DNA from: Wurfbainia villosa
Lineage: Eukaryota; Streptophyta; Magnoliopsida; Zingiberales; Zingiberaceae
Reading direction: 5' to 3'
Assembly (NCBI GenBank): GCA_025175895.1
Contig: JAKLTH010000287.1
Span: 1-64,000, forward strand
DNA length: 64,000 nt
This document shows, one piece after another, positions 12,442-25,501 of this stretch (the stretch's first letter is position 1; each line of letters begins with the position of its first letter). The translations under genes and the position numbers were made by a program. The notes below the pieces were generated by a model. That model was not told where the DNA came from and searched no databases. It was given only the letters and a program-made list of their open reading frames with translations.

Positions 12442-14308
12442 TGAGTTTTTATAAATCTAACTTTTCGAATATACAGTGAATCCTAGAAACTAAGAGAATT
12501 TTAATATGTCGAAATTTCAAATGACTCAAATTGAATGGTGTTAAATAAATTGAAAGATAAGGAAATTTTTAGGATAATCTTATAAATTTATTGACAAAGG
12601 ATAATTTTGTTAATCGACATAAATCTATTTTAGCCGACTTAAATTCTTCCTTAGTCTATTTAATCAATCATAATCGATTTTGTGCAGTTGCTATAGCAAA
12701 ATTATTATTTTTATTTTAGACAATTGACTTTTTAATCAACTCAATAATTTTTAGTCGATCAAATCTCTCATCAATTAATCATCTCGAATCAAAACAAAAC
12801 CTAAACACTCACCGTTGACTATTAGATCAATTTTAATATCTTAGTTAATTGAGAATGTCCTTGATTCGACAAAACAAATTTATTCGAGAATTCCAATTTA
12901 ACTCGAGATCAAGTAAAAAATATCGTTGACTACGATGCTCAACTGCCAATAAGCCATCAAACTGACAAGTCACTCGATCACGTGAGTTCAAGTCCACAGG
13001 CAACCTGTCAGATTCTTTTTAGTCAGCGTTGACATTTTAGATTTTTAATTATCAGGCTAAGTTTCTAATAAGCTTGACCTCTTAGATTTTCAATTGATCT
13101 ATCAAGTTGAACTTGATCAGCTTTGAGATCTTAGACTTTCAATCGGCCTAGGAATCTCCTAATAACGTTGACTTTTTGGACTTTCAATCAACTCGTGCAA
13201 CCTGCGCGCTTTTGACTTGTATATCAATTAGACAAGATGAACCTAATTTATATAACCACTTTAGTAATCATACCAAAACAACATAATTAATCAAACTTAA
13301 TCACATTCAAATATAATTGCATCAATACATGTTGGTGTGTATAAGATTTATATATCTTCATAATGATATGATATTATCTATTTTGAACTTAAGCCCTCGT
13401 GGTTATATTTTTAGACTATACCCAAAAGGTTTTATTCACATGAAGATATCCCTCTCAAATTTATCCATTTTGAACATCCTTTGCTTGATGTTCAATCATC
13501 AATTCACTAGATCTTACTGTCAACTATCTTATCCTTTTAATCTAGTTGAACTTCATATCAATTAATTGTCCGGTCCTTTTGACCCAACTGAACTTCCTGT
13601 TTGTTGTTCGATCCTCCTGATCCAAATAAAATTCTAGTCTGGTGTCTAATTCTCTTGCCCCATACATGAAAGTCCTACTTCCTTCATTCGAGGCGCATGT
13701 CTTGATATGAACCATAACTCTAGTACCAATATATTGCTCGTGTCTATAAGATTCACATATCTATACAATAATATAATATTGTTCAATTTAGATCTAAGCT
13801 CTCGTAATTTTATTTTTGAGTTATACCAAAAAAAATATCATTTCAATGAAGATATTTTTTCATCTTATAATCATATAATCGTTTCTTTGTGCAAGAAGAT
13901 TGAAACTGTCAACCTAGCGGCCCCTCACTTCGACTTAACAAGTATGAGACAGAGTAAATCACAAGTGATCACTGATCTTGGTACGATGACAAGTGAGATG
14001 GAGAATGTGGCCTGATACGAACATTAAACAAATTAGTGATGGAGGATCGAATCTTTTCAGATATCAAACTCAGATCAGTACTTACTGATATACTATTCTA
14101 TGATATATCTTTTCTATATCTTACCGATATGACATTTTAATTTGATTATATTTTTAATACTCTCAATATATGAATTAGTAATAATACAATATAAATATTA
14201 TCTATATAATAAAAATATTAAGAATAATATTTTTAATAATGCTCTTAAAAACTTAAAAATGGTCCTACTGACCACCAACCAAAGGATAATGAATGATAAA
14301 AGAAGGAA
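12442..14308. repeat. Intergenic DNA with degenerate dispersed repeats
   Basis: No gene is supported. Two related blocks (about 13330-13460 and 13730-13860) share phrases such as ataagatt.acatatct and a following 'aagccctcg..attt' block. They look like copies of a degenerate dispersed plant repeat. The region 12600-13250 has repeated gttgactttt/ttagactttcaatcg phrases. A block at 14172-14300 resembles one at 29700-29855. Confidence 0.4.
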
Positions 14309-14309
14309 T

Positions 14310-14680
14310 TATCAGGGAAAAAATATGGTCGGTAATCTTAATCTTTTGGGCGGTAATATGAATTACCGGTCAAAAAAATTTCATTAGGACTTAGTCGGCA
14401 ATCCATGGTCGGTAAATATTATTTACCGACCAAAATGGTGGATGGTATATTTTTTTTAAATTACTAGCAAATAAATAGTCAGTAAATTTTTCTAAAAAAT
14501 AACGACCAATTATATATTTGGCCGGTAAATTTTTCAAATAAATGGTTGGTATATTTTTTTAAAATACCAACCTAATATATATTGATCAAAATATTTTATT
14601 AACATTACCGGCCAAAATATATTTAGCTGGTATTTAAAAAAAAAAATCCAGCCAAACTATGCTTGGCTGCTAATTTTTTT
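14310..14680. repeat. Left subterminal repeat array of the old CACTA
   Basis: Short repeats such as tggtcggtaa, ttaccgaccaaa and ggccggtaaattttt recur in both orientations every 20-40 bp. Such arrays are the known binding sites for TNPA-type proteins in CACTA elements. They match the array at 28080-28620 at the other end. Confidence 0.6.
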
Positions 14681-14879
14681 TTATATAATTTATCAAACAT
14701 TTCTAAAAAACAATAATCAATAAATTTCAAAACACTAGTTTAACAACTAATAAAAAAATAAATTTTAAATCTACTAATCAATTATCCAAAATGACAAAAA
14801 AGACATTATGTCATACAAAAGTAAATGTCAAATAATTAATAAAGAGTTGCTAAAAGATCTAAGTAGAGTATCAAGAAAT

Positions 14880-16570
14880 ATATTGACTATATTCTCTTTC
14901 TTGCATGGGAGTCAACTCAAGTTGTAGTAATCCACTAGGTTGGTATTGCATAAGGAGTTGCCGCAACATTTCTTATGTTTTGACTTCTCGTTGGGCTTGT
15001 GTTACTTGCATCATTTTCATTCCCTGTTTCAATTGAGATATCTCTGCCTCTTGTGCAACAATTGTCTCTTACATACATTCATCTTTACTTGTATATTAGC
15101 TGATGTAGAAGAAGTAGATGTCGAAGTCTTGTATACCTTTGATGGTGGTTTGAGTCCCAATCCTAATTAATCCACGAATATAACCAAATTTATGACCAAG
15201 CACATCTTGGTGGTATTCGAATGTTAGATTCTTGAAATCATTGGAGGTGGGCAAAGAAGTATTATCCTCTGTTGTTCTTGCCAAAAGTGAAACTTTTTTT
15301 GTCATTACAGAGAGTGAACATTGCCTCCTATTAAACAAACATGCATCAATATCAATAATTTATTGTGCCAAAAATAATGTACAAAAATGAAAAAAAAACT
15401 TAAATTATGACTTATATATTGCTCTTGTGCAAGTTCACTAGTTCATCCATCTTTTTATGTATAATAATATCGACGTCATGTCTCAATTGCATCATATTCC
15501 TTGCAATTAAAAAAAAATAAACATCATGTCATTAGTAAAAATAATAGAAAGAACTCTTCATATATAATCAAACATGCAACTATAAAATTAATTTTAATTT
15601 AACGTACATCCTCTATATGTTGAACCACAGGTCTAGAGCCACCATGATGATTAAACAAATGCTTTGCTCGATTTGATTTATTTTTTGTAGAAATTATATT
15701 AAACAAATGCAACCGATAATTAGTAGCTATCATACGATAACATTAAAATTGTAAAATGAGAAAATTATAATAAAAACAAAATGACCTTAAACTCTGCAGA
15801 CTCCCAATAATTACATAAATATTCTCGTGCTTCTTGTGATGGTAAGTTATTTGACTTCTTTTTTTTTTTTTTTTTATCTAAAGTCCAACTAATTAGAAAT
15901 TTTTGATACTTCTGATGTTATTCACTTACTTGAGTAGAATATGATTTGCTCATCAATTTCAAAAGACAAACATCTATATCATCACAATCTTGAAATTCAA
16001 AAACATACTGATTAAAAAAATAACAATTAGTTCTATAAGTTATTAAAAACACAATTGATGCAAATAACATGATTTCAAAACATTACTTGAATGTGCATAA
16101 TTAGTTGAATTTTATCAGACTTTGAGACTTTTTTAAAGCTTTTGTATGTAAATAGTAAGAAACTACGCATCAATGCTCCCAACTCAATAGTAAACATAGC
16201 AGCTGTCGGGCCTGTTGGCCAGTCATGGATTGATTTCAATGTCACAATAATTTTTCTTTCCCCTCCCCCTTTGTTTCATTTGCCATACGATAAGCCTCCT
16301 AGATGGCTAAGATGGTGAACGTGGACGACGACCTGCAAAAAAGGAAAATAAAAATTTTACTTTTTGAACAAGTTAAATTAATGTACACATAATATACATT
16401 TTCTTCAAATTTAATTCTAATGTAAAAATACCTCGCCGTGAAGATGTTGATATCATAGTTAGTGAATCAATATGGTCGATAGATGAAGGAACAACTAACG
16501 TGGTAGTTGCACTAGGTGTTTGTGAATTTTCAACATCAATAGGAATAGGAGTTTGCTCAATTATGGGAAG
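14880..16570 (-). pseudogene. TNPA-like (Transposase_24-type) remnant of the old CACTA
   Basis: Minus-strand fragments are typical of the second gene of plant CACTA elements. At 15338-15150 there is a block ending HQDVLGHKFGYIRGLIRIG, resembling the conserved VLG.k.GyirGlG segment. Around 16250-16160 there is a fragment readable as SIHDWPTGPTAAMFTIELGA. An upstream Ser/Thr/Pro-rich stretch ends at a plausible splice donor near 16430. Stops and frame changes separate these blocks, so it is not a functional gene. Confidence 0.5.
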
Positions 16571-17929
16571 TGGTTTAGTTGTTTAGCTGATATCTGTATT
16601 AAGAAAAAAACTCAATAGATCAATAATTAAAAATAAAAATAAAAAATAGCAAATACACATAAAGATGCTCAACAATCTAAAAGAAATGCATATTCAAATA
16701 AAAAAAATATGCTTATAGTTTGTAAACTACACCACATTCATATACTACACCACAATATAAAAAATGATCAATTTATTGAAAATTTAATAATATCATGAAA
16801 ATAAATACCTGTCATTCTTTAGTCTGTATCATAATCAGATATTATTTCAGTGTCAAAATAATTTTATGCAATATGATTTAAGTTGACTCCAAATGGAACA
16901 TCATCATTAACATTATATGAATGTCTAGTCTCGTTCTCATTGACTTATAATTTTGTTATTGGAATCTCTACAGAATTCGATTCAATTCTATCAGCTTGTT
17001 GATTAGTTGAGTCCACAGTAACATCATGCACATTGAGTGTACTATTTTCTATTTGTAATTGAAGCTCAACATCATCATTATCAAGTACTTCTGGATAATT
17101 CCAAATATGCCAATGTTGGAATGTTTGGACAATTTTCCAATTGTCTCCAAATTTGTGATCATCAATATAGAATACTTGTTTTGCAAGAATAAAAGGATCC
17201 TCTCTATACCATGTCTTCTGGTATTAATGCACGCGAGACCAAAATCCATCTTTAAAGACTTCTTTTTTGTGGTACATTCATACAACTTGCAACTGAATAA
17301 ATATACATTATATCCAAATAGATAACTTAACTTGATAACTTCCAACAACACTCCAAAAAAATCCATGTTTTCTCCATTATGAGATGATGGCACTGCTACC
17401 CCATAATTTTATGTTATTCTACTTCTATCTCGTTCCTCAGAATGATATCGAATACCTTCAACTATAGTTGCATCTGTAGTGCATACACGAAAATCAAGCA
17501 TACATGACAATGAATATAATTCATTTATCAACTCAAATATTTCTTCCTTCCTCAAATCATCCATTTTGGTTCTAAACCATGACAGAAATTCTTTTTCTTG
17601 ATAAAATTGACCTCTTACCATATCATCAAGATTTATAATTGACTCCAAATGCTCCCTACATTGCATAAAAAAATATGTGAGTTATTATAGTATAATTTTT
17701 TTAAAAAAATAAAAATAATTTAATTATATAATAACTTGAAAACTTACTTGATGTATGGTTGAACCGCACTATAGTTGTTTAATATATACCAATGAGCTTT
17801 CTCTCTTGTTGTTTGGTCAAACTTCACGTATTTTTTATGACCAATGAGATTTACATTTTGAGAAAAAACATCTAGTTTTGTAGCTTGGTTGCTCACCATC
17901 AATATTTCTTTCAGGTTTATTGAATCGAG

Positions 17930-18937
17930 TGTTGGATCGAGAAGCGTCGCTAGAGGGGGGTGAATAGCGATCGTAAATCTTTTCGATGTTTCGTTCGAGT
18001 AGACAATTAAACGAGTAAGAGCAACGGAAAATAAAGGAACACATTTATTTTTACTTGGTTCACAACCCAGCGGTTGCTACTCTAAGGCCCTATCGGTCCT
18101 AGACCGCGTACGGAGGGCAAAGCACTATAACGTCTCCTCCTCGTTGGAGGTAGGAGACAACGATCACAAAAACCGAATGTACGAGGATGAGGCAACAAGC
18201 TTACCTCACCTCGTTACGATTAAAATAAAGAATACAATAAAAATAATTACTTGCTACTGCTGCCGACGAAGGAGATTTGAACTTGTCGTCACGTCGGTGT
18301 TATGACGGCGTTGGAGTGTTGGCGTTGTAGGAGCACTTGATGAATAAACTTGATGATACTAGGAGTTGGAATCCTCCCCTCCTTTTATAGATTTTGGCCT
18401 CTGAATATGTCTCCTCTTTTTTCGGAACAGATCACGAAGTTGTACAAATTTTATCGCGAAGTGGCCGCGTCAAACCTTATCCGTTTTGACCTAGCACAAA
18501 GGCTGATTCGTAACCATCAGTCGACTGCCAGCCTGGCCACTTCCCTGCAGTAAGAGGTTAGCTCGGAGAATGATAAATGCGACGATTTCTGACCGTCCAA
18601 TCTCAACCTAGACATTCCACGGGAAGTCTTAATCGGATCGCCGCCTACGGTCGTCCCCGTAAAGAGGACACGACCTTACAATCTCTCACTCACACGAGTT
18701 TACCTCGATAGTAACTCTCGCTTCCGGTCTTCCACTCGATTCCTTCGGCTCCCTCCAAAGTCACTCGAGTGTCGCCCGACCACCGCGGCTTCCTCCGGGT
18801 GTCGCTAGCCTTCAGCTCCAGCTTTAGCACTTTTCTGCACACTTGATTTAGCTCGTGAGATAACGATGTAAACTTAACTTTGTGTCTTTGCCATAATCAA
18901 AACACAGGTTCGATTATCTAGTGTCCCTGCACCAACA
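17930..18937 (-). repeat. LTR (1,008 bp) of the gag-only Copia, 3' LTR in element orientation
   Basis: It begins TGTTGGATCGAGAAGCGTCG and ends CCTGCACCAACA. It aligns with the LTR at 21955-22995 nearly throughout. The exception is a replaced block at 18495-18564 (70 bp), which bears no resemblance to the corresponding 101-bp block in the other LTR. Confidence 0.9.
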
Positions 18938-20000
18938 ATCTCCCCCTTTTTGATCTATGGCAAACCAACACAAAGTTAAGGAAAATTAAAGCATAAAACA
19001 GGTATAGTAGAAGATGAATGTGAAGATGAATATCATTTCCAAAAACTCCCCCTTAACCCTAGGTGAGTTTTGAAAGAGATAATTTAATTTTCAAAATTAA
19101 ATTTTATGTTACTCCCCCTTAATTTTTGCTCTTCTCCCCCTTTTGCCATAAATCAAAAAAATTTGGGGTTTTTGTATAAAATAGAGTTTTGAAAACAATA
19201 TCGTATATGCATGCATCTAGATAAATCAAATATGAGTCCAAGCATGCGTCTAACAGTAGTTAGATAGATTGGTTCGAGGTGTGTCCCTCTGCACCAATAA
19301 TCTAAAGGTTTATAATATAACCCTTAGGGTTAGTTTGCTCTCCCCCTTAGTCAAATATATGAAGTATAAGAGATGTAGGGGCGCTAAACTTTGGTCTAAG
19401 AGTTGTTAAGTACAATAGTTGAGAAAATAAGTAGTATTTTGAAGAGATTATTTTAAGTATATTTCAATTATCCTTAACATCTCACCCATTCTATGTGTCT
19501 CAGAATTTGTTCACCTTATATGTTTTGTGAGATGATTTTAAATTGATTAAAGATAGTCAACCTTGGGTTAGATTCAGATTTAACCTTTAGATCGTTAAGT
19601 AACTTTTCGAGAAACTGACTTCCAGGTCGTGGCGAGGCACAGGGGCCTTCTTTGATCGGAACAACGACCACTTCTTTAGACAAAGCCAAATTCAAGAAAA
19701 TATCACTTAAGTCACTTAGGGTTACTTCCTGGTCTAACTAGTTTAGGATACGGCGAGGTAGCTTCAGCTAGTTCCACTCGGTCAAGTGCACCAAGCTAGA
19801 TACGCCTTATCTAGCTCGAATACACGAGACTTTATTTCCCTAACGTACTATCATCTCGTCGCGTCCTGATACTATGTTGTCAAGAGTTGACTAACCATTT
19901 ACCCTATCTAGCCATTCTAAAAATTAAAGTAAAATATGCAATGGTTTTGCTAAGTAAGCGGGTATACTATTTTAGTGTTAGCTCCCCCTGGACCATTGAA

Positions 20001-21469
20001 TCAACATGGTCTATTCAAATAATGAACTTGATCCTGGGGAATCCAAACCTTATTAGTCCTTATATGTGAGTTCAATAAAACCTTTGGGACCCATGCTTGG
20101 ACTCTTTGATGACTACGATTTACGATAGACATATAAGACCTATTCGTAGTCTTTGACTTAAATCCGAGTCCGGCTTTGTTGTACACGGCTCTTTGGGTTC
20201 CAAGTAATCGATTAAGGTTCTTAGATCCCAATGTGAACCTTTCCAACCTAGCCTCAACCTCTTGAACTCAGTTTTTCAAGAGAGAATTCTCTTCCTCAAG
20301 TTTTTCAATTTGAGTTGAGTTTTCCTCTTGAACTTGACTAGTTGAAGAGGTTAGAGTAGCCTCTTGCTTGAGGGTTTCAACCTCCTCAAGTAACGACTCA
20401 ACCCTAGACTCGGACTTAGTTAATTTCCTATTGAGCATTTTAATTGTATTGTAAAGCGTATGAATTAGTGAGCGGCTAACCTTAATTTTCTCTTTTGGTC
20501 CGACTTTGAGTTGCTTCTCGAAGTAGTCCTCGAGTTCGGAGTCAGTGTTATAGTTGAACTCGGCTTCAGATTCTGACTCGGACTCCTCCGGTCTTGCCAA
20601 ATGTCTTCTTTGTTGTCCCAAGTTGCATGGAAGGCTTTCCTTGCTCCCTTTTTCTTTTGGTTCTCGTACTTCAATTTCCTTCTTTCTTTTCGAACTATTC
20701 TCCACACAACGTTCACTATTGCTTCCACCTCTTCTGATTCGGACTCTAATTCGTCTTCGGGTTCGAGTTCATCTACTTGCCTAGTAGGTGGCTTGCTTCT
20801 TTGTCCTGCAAGTAGAGCAATACCTCTCTCGGTCCGGACCACGTTAGTTTGCTCGTGAAGTTTAAACTCGGAAAATAATTCGTCTAACCTAAGCTTTGAA
20901 AGGTCCTTAGAGACCTTGTAGACATCGACAATGGATGCCCACAAGGTAGTCCTAGGGAAAGTATTTAAAGCGTACCTTATAAGGTCCCGGTTCTCTACGG
21001 CTTGCCCGATTGAGTGAAGATCATTGACGATGTCTTGGATCCGCGCATGTAATTGGGTGGCGGTCTCGCGATCCTGCATCTTTAGATTGTACAGTTTATT
21101 TAAAAGTAAATCTCTTTTACATATCTTAGCATCGGGCATCCCTTCGTGTAGATCAATCAATTTGTTCCAGAGGTCTTTGGCGCTAATGAATGGACCGATG
21201 CGGTTGAGCTCCTCCTTGGACAAGCCACATTGTAATATTTGAGTTGCTCTTGCATCGGCTTCGATTTGCCTCTTGGTTGTATTTGTCCACTTATTGAAAT
21301 CCAAGGGCTCTCCTTGATCATTGGTGGGTAGAGCAAAGCCGATTTGGATTATTATCCAAGTCTCGACTTGTGTTTTCAAGAAATACTCCATCCGACCTTT
21401 CCAATAACGGAAATTATTTCCGTTAAAGAACGGAGGTCGGGTGGTGCTATACCCCTCAATTTGAGCCAT
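20001..21469 (-). pseudogene. Copia gag polyprotein, frameshifted
   Basis: The likely start is the ATG at 21469 (MAQIEGYSTTRPPFFNG). The protein then shows the DUF4219/UBN2-type gag core: YWKGRMEYFL, the W-rich segment, ALNTFPR, and KLRLDELFSEFKLHE. An acidic Glu/Ser stretch follows. Near 20590-20620 the frame changes, and the continuation (EESESESEAEFNYNTDSELE, then a coiled coil about 20540-20270) is in another frame. A further tail at 20246-20001 (LLGTQRAVYNKAGLGF, WVPKVLLN, VWIPQDQVHYL) is in a separate frame. This tail is typical of the C-terminus of plant Copia gag regions before protease. No CCHC zinc knuckle was found. Confidence 0.75.
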
Positions 21470-21954
21470 TAAGTCTCTTGCAAAAACACGAATAAAAATC
21501 AAAGAGAATTCCAAGACTTGGTCTTGGATTAGTAGTGCGGGAAATAAATAGAAATAAATAAGAAGAATAAGAAACTAACAAAAACTAGAAACTTACGACC
21601 TTCGGTGTCCCCGAAAGGCTACTGAATGTTGGATTTTAGGGTTGGAAACAGCTTGTTACGAGGGTAAACCCTCGTAAGAAATGTAGATCTCTCAGAGGGC
21701 TTCAATTTGGTAGGTAGATCGTTACGTGAGTTCACTTGTGCGAAAAGTTATGGCCGTTTTACCGTCGGCTACTCCAAGGGAGAATACTTGCAAGCACACA
21801 ACCAAAAGAAACGTACCAAGACTTCGTCTTGGATTAGTAGTGCAGGAGGAATAAAAACCTAAGAAAGATACGAATCGAAAAATACGAAAAGAAAACCAAA
21901 ACGTGCTAGATTGGTGGTTTCACCAAATCTTAGCGCCCCCGCTCTGATATCAAT

Positions 21955-22995
21955 TGTTGGATCGAGAAGCATCGCTAGAGGGGGGGGTGAATAGCGATCG
22001 TAAATCTTTTCGACGTTTCGTTCGAGTAGACAATTAAACGAGTAAGAGCAGCGGAAAATAAAGAAACACGTTTATTTTTACTTGGTTCACAACCCAGCGG
22101 TTGCTACTCCAAGGCCCTATCGGTCCTATACCGCGTACGGAGGGAAAAATACTATAACGTCTCCTCCTCGTTGGAGGTAGGAGACAACGATCACAAAAAC
22201 TGAATGTACGAGGATGAGGCAACAAGCCTACATCACCTCGTTACGATTAAAATAAAGAATACAATAAAAAGAATTACTTGCTACTGCTGCCGACGAAGGA
22301 GATTTGAACTTGTCGTCGCGTCGGCATTATGACGGCGTTGGAGCATTGGCGTTGTAGGAGCACTTGATGAATAAACTTGATGATACTTGGAGTTGGAATC
22401 CTCCCCTCCTTTTATAGATTTTGGCCTCTAAATATGTCTCCTCTTTTTTCGAAACAGATCACGAAGTTTTCTAAATTTTATCGCGAAGTGGCCGCGTCAA
22501 ACCTTGTCCGTTTTGACCTAGGGTCGATTCGTCGCCATCCGATCGTGATGCCTCCCATCGATCGGTGATGAGCATCGATCGGCTTGATGTCCGTGATCAT
22601 TGCCGGCCCTACTTCCTGCGGTGGAGAATGATAAATGCGACGATTTCTGACCGTCCGATCTCGACCTAGACCTTCCACGGGAAGTCTTAATTGGATCGCC
22701 GCCTACGGTCGTCCCCGTAAAAAGGACACGACCTTACAATCTCTCACTCACACGAGCTTACCTCGATAGTAGCTCTCGCTTCCGGCCTTCTACTCGATTC
22801 CTTCAGCTCCCTCCGAAGTCACTCGAGTGTCGTCCGACCACCGCGGCTTCCTCCGGGTGTCGCTAGCCTTCAGCTCCAGCTTTAGCACTTTTCTGCACAC
22901 TTGATTTAGCTCGTGAGATAACGATGTAAACTTAACTTTGTGTCTTTGTCATAATCAAAACACAGGTTCGATTATCTAGTGCCCCTGCACCAACA
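21955..22995 (-). repeat. LTR (1,041 bp) of the gag-only Copia, 5' LTR in element orientation
   Basis: It begins TGTTGGATCGAGAAGCATCG and ends CCTGCACCAACA, directly followed by the TSD TCGAG. The block at 22522-22622 is unique to this copy (gggtcgattcgtcgccatcc...); the rest differs from its partner only by scattered substitutions and short indels. Confidence 0.9.
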
Positions 22996-23476
22996 TCGAG
23001 TCTCTCCATCAAGCTTGAAAAGTGACATAAATATTAATGCCTCATCTATCACATAAGTCTCTGCAATTGACCCCACAGGTTTTGTTTTATTTCTGACATA
23101 TTTTTTCAAAGTACCCCAAATAATGCTCAAAAGGATACATCCACTTAGAAGAAACTGACCTAGCTAATATTGCCTCTTCGGGCAAGTGAATTGATAAGTG
23201 AATTATGATATCAAAAAAAGTAGGTGGGAAAATTAATTCAAGCATACATAATATTACAACAATATCTCTTTGTAACTTCTTCAGCTTGTCAATAATCAAT
23301 ATTTACTTTGTATCTCATGGAAAAAATTGTAAAGCTCTATAATAGCCTCACACACATCTTTCTACAAGTATTTTCGAATAACAATAGGAAATAAATTTTG
23401 AAAAAGAATATGACAATCATGAGTTTTAAGTCCTTACAGCCTCCCTTCATTTTCGATCACTCGCGCGAGAAATATT

Positions 23477-23647
23477 TGGTGCATAAAGCAATCCGGTGCA
23501 CGAAGCTCCCACCATGTGGGGTCCCGGAGAAGGATCCATTGTACGCAATCTTACCTTATTTTTAGTAAGAGGTTGTTTCTAGGATTTGAACTTATGACTT
23601 CTTGGTCACAAGACAACAACCTTACCGTTACGTCAAGGCTCCCCTCT
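23477..23647 (-). mobile_element. Au SINE, inserted in the old CACTA transposase region
   Basis: On the minus strand it starts gagccttgacgtaacggtaa (box A region) and has agttcaaatcc (box B) about 45 bp on. The conserved Au-SINE body follows, with gcgtacaatggatcc and accccacatggtgggagctt, then ends at the gtgcaccggatt phrase. Short flanking repeats AAATATT occur at 23470-23476 and 23648-23654. It is better preserved than the copy at 7530-7703. Confidence 0.8.
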
Positions 23648-25501
23648 AAATATTAGCCACTTGCAAAAATGCTTACGATCATCAGGTTTCAAATTGTATT
23701 TGGCTATTGGCTTAAAAGTTTTGTTCCCCAACATTTGTAAATGCAATTAAGGTCTTAAATCTTTTTTTTTCAAATTCATACGTGCCTTTGGTGTATCTTT
23801 ACTCTTTCCATTTGTATGTAATAATGTCCTAACTATAACATCACACACATTCTTTTCAATATGCATAACATCTAGATTATGTCACACACATTCTTTTCAT
23901 TATACATAACATCTAGATTATGTCTTAATTTCAAATGAGATTAATACTCAAGTTCATAGAAAATGAACTTCCTCATCCAATTATGTCCATCACCCCCTCT
24001 ATTACCATGTTTTCTTTTTCCACTCACTATTTGCAATTGAATTAAAATATCATCAGATGTAAATGCTCATGGAGGAGGTCTATTTTCTATCCTACCATTA
24101 AATTTCTTACTTCTACGCCATGCATGATTTAATGGTAAGCTTTTACGGTGACACATATAACATAACTTGTTGATACATGGCTCTGCATCTGTATCCACAT
24201 TACAAATAGGGCATGCTTTGTATCCTTTGGTACTCCAACTAGAAATCATTCCATACGCAGAAAAATCATGAATGATCCATAAAACAATAGCACGAAGATT
24301 AAAACATTCTCCAGTTGATGAATTTAGTGTCATAATTCCATCATGTCATAACTCTTTTAGCCCTTCAATTAATGATTCTAGAAAGGCATCAATATTTTTC
24401 CCAGGTGATCATCAATGTATAAGCTTGTTTGATCATGTGCCAATGAGCTATATTATATGGGACAAGTATCACAGGCCACATGTTGTATGAATGGACATCA
24501 TCCCAAATGGGTTAAACCCATCACTGCTAAACCAAATCGAACATTTCTTGGTTTAGAAGCAAAAGTTGGATACATTTTATCAAATTCTTTCCATGCAATT
24601 GCACCAGCAGGATGCCTCAAAATACCCTCAGTTTTTACTCATTTTTCTTCATGTCAATGCATTCTAATAGTTGTATCTTTATGCAAATAAAGTCTTTGCA
24701 GGCGTGACTTCAAAGGGAAGTGTCTAACAATAGTTGTGGGTATTTTTGAATTTTATTTATGATTTAAAATGTAACGTGACTTTTCATATATTGGACATTT
24801 TTTAAGATCTGCACACTCTTTTCTAAATAATTTACAATTATTTTCACATGCATGTATTACTTCATATCTCATTCCAACATTTTGAAGTATCTTCTTTGTA
24901 TCATAGTAAGACTCTGTGACATAATTGGGTTGAGGAATACAACTTTGGAGAAACTTTAATAGCATATCAAAGGAATGATTAGACCAACAATTGAGTATTT
25001 TAATTTGCATTAAGTTTAATATCAAAGTACTTTATATAAATGATGGAAGCAATTATCCTAGCAACTCCCCAGAGAATATGTAATGGTATCTTAGGATAAC
25101 ATTATACATGGTTTTACTTGGAGTTGACTATTTGGTAAATAATGCAAACAAACATAGAGAAAAAAAAAAGTTACCTTATGTTTCACAAGTTAAGCAATTT
25201 TCTCAAATAGAGTATATTTATTTTTCTAGTAAGGAATCTAGAAAAAAATGGAAAATAATAGATATTGAAAATGATAGACAAATTAATCTGAATGTAAATC
25301 ATGCACATAAAACACAATCAAATAAAAGAAAGCTTGAATAGAAACGGACATTACATTAATTTACATGAGATATATCCAGATGCACCTAAAACACAACCAA
25401 ATGCACAATCAAATAAACCTACTTGTTTGATGTTCATGCATTCATTGGAATAAAAATAATTAAAGAAAGAAAATACAGAAATTAACATTTATAGGGATAA
25501 A

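Larger units (their letters stand above)
17930..22995 (-). mobile_element. Non-autonomous Copia retrotransposon with gag only (TR-GAG type)
   Basis: The element is bounded by two LTRs and a perfect 5-bp TSD TCGAG (17925-17929 and 22996-23000). It lies on the minus strand. Next to the 21955 LTR edge is a primer-binding site of the initiator tRNA-Met type (ATTGATATCAGAGC after the LTR). Next to the 18937 edge is a polypurine tract (AAAAAGGGGGAGAT before the LTR). Only a gag region (about 21.5-20.0 kb) is coding. From 20.0 to 18.9 kb there is no protease, integrase, reverse transcriptase or RNase H sequence. At about 5.07 kb the element is therefore non-autonomous and would need proteins from another Copia. 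Confidence 0.88.
16815..25030 (-). pseudogene. TNP2-like transposase remnant of the old CACTA, split by insertions
   Basis: Read from right to left on the minus strand: an N-terminal piece at 25025-24753 (GMRYEVIHACENNCKLFRKE), and a Transposase_21 core at 24333-24067 (FNLRAIVLWIIHDFSAYG, then a CPIC...C zinc-type motif). A DUF4218 piece follows at 23299-23087 (RDIVVILCMLELIFPPTFFD, KWMYPFEHYLG). Then come the gag-only Copia insertion, a HWYILNNYSAVQPYIK piece near 17780, and a DUF4216 region at 17666-17049 (FFGVLLEVIKLSYLFGYNVY, then KKKSLKMDFGLACINTRR). In-frame stops and frameshifts occur throughout, for example at 24600-24750. The reading frame across the Copia site is restored if that element and its TSD are ignored, which shows it landed in coding sequence. 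Confidence 0.75.

Noticed and set aside
23560..23645. Possible tRNA gene on the minus strand
   Set aside because: It is the head of an Au SINE; the acceptor stem is absent.
25108..25341. Plus-strand open frame in the old CACTA
   Set aside because: It lies opposite the decayed transposase region, is Lys/Asn-rich and AT-driven, with no domain.
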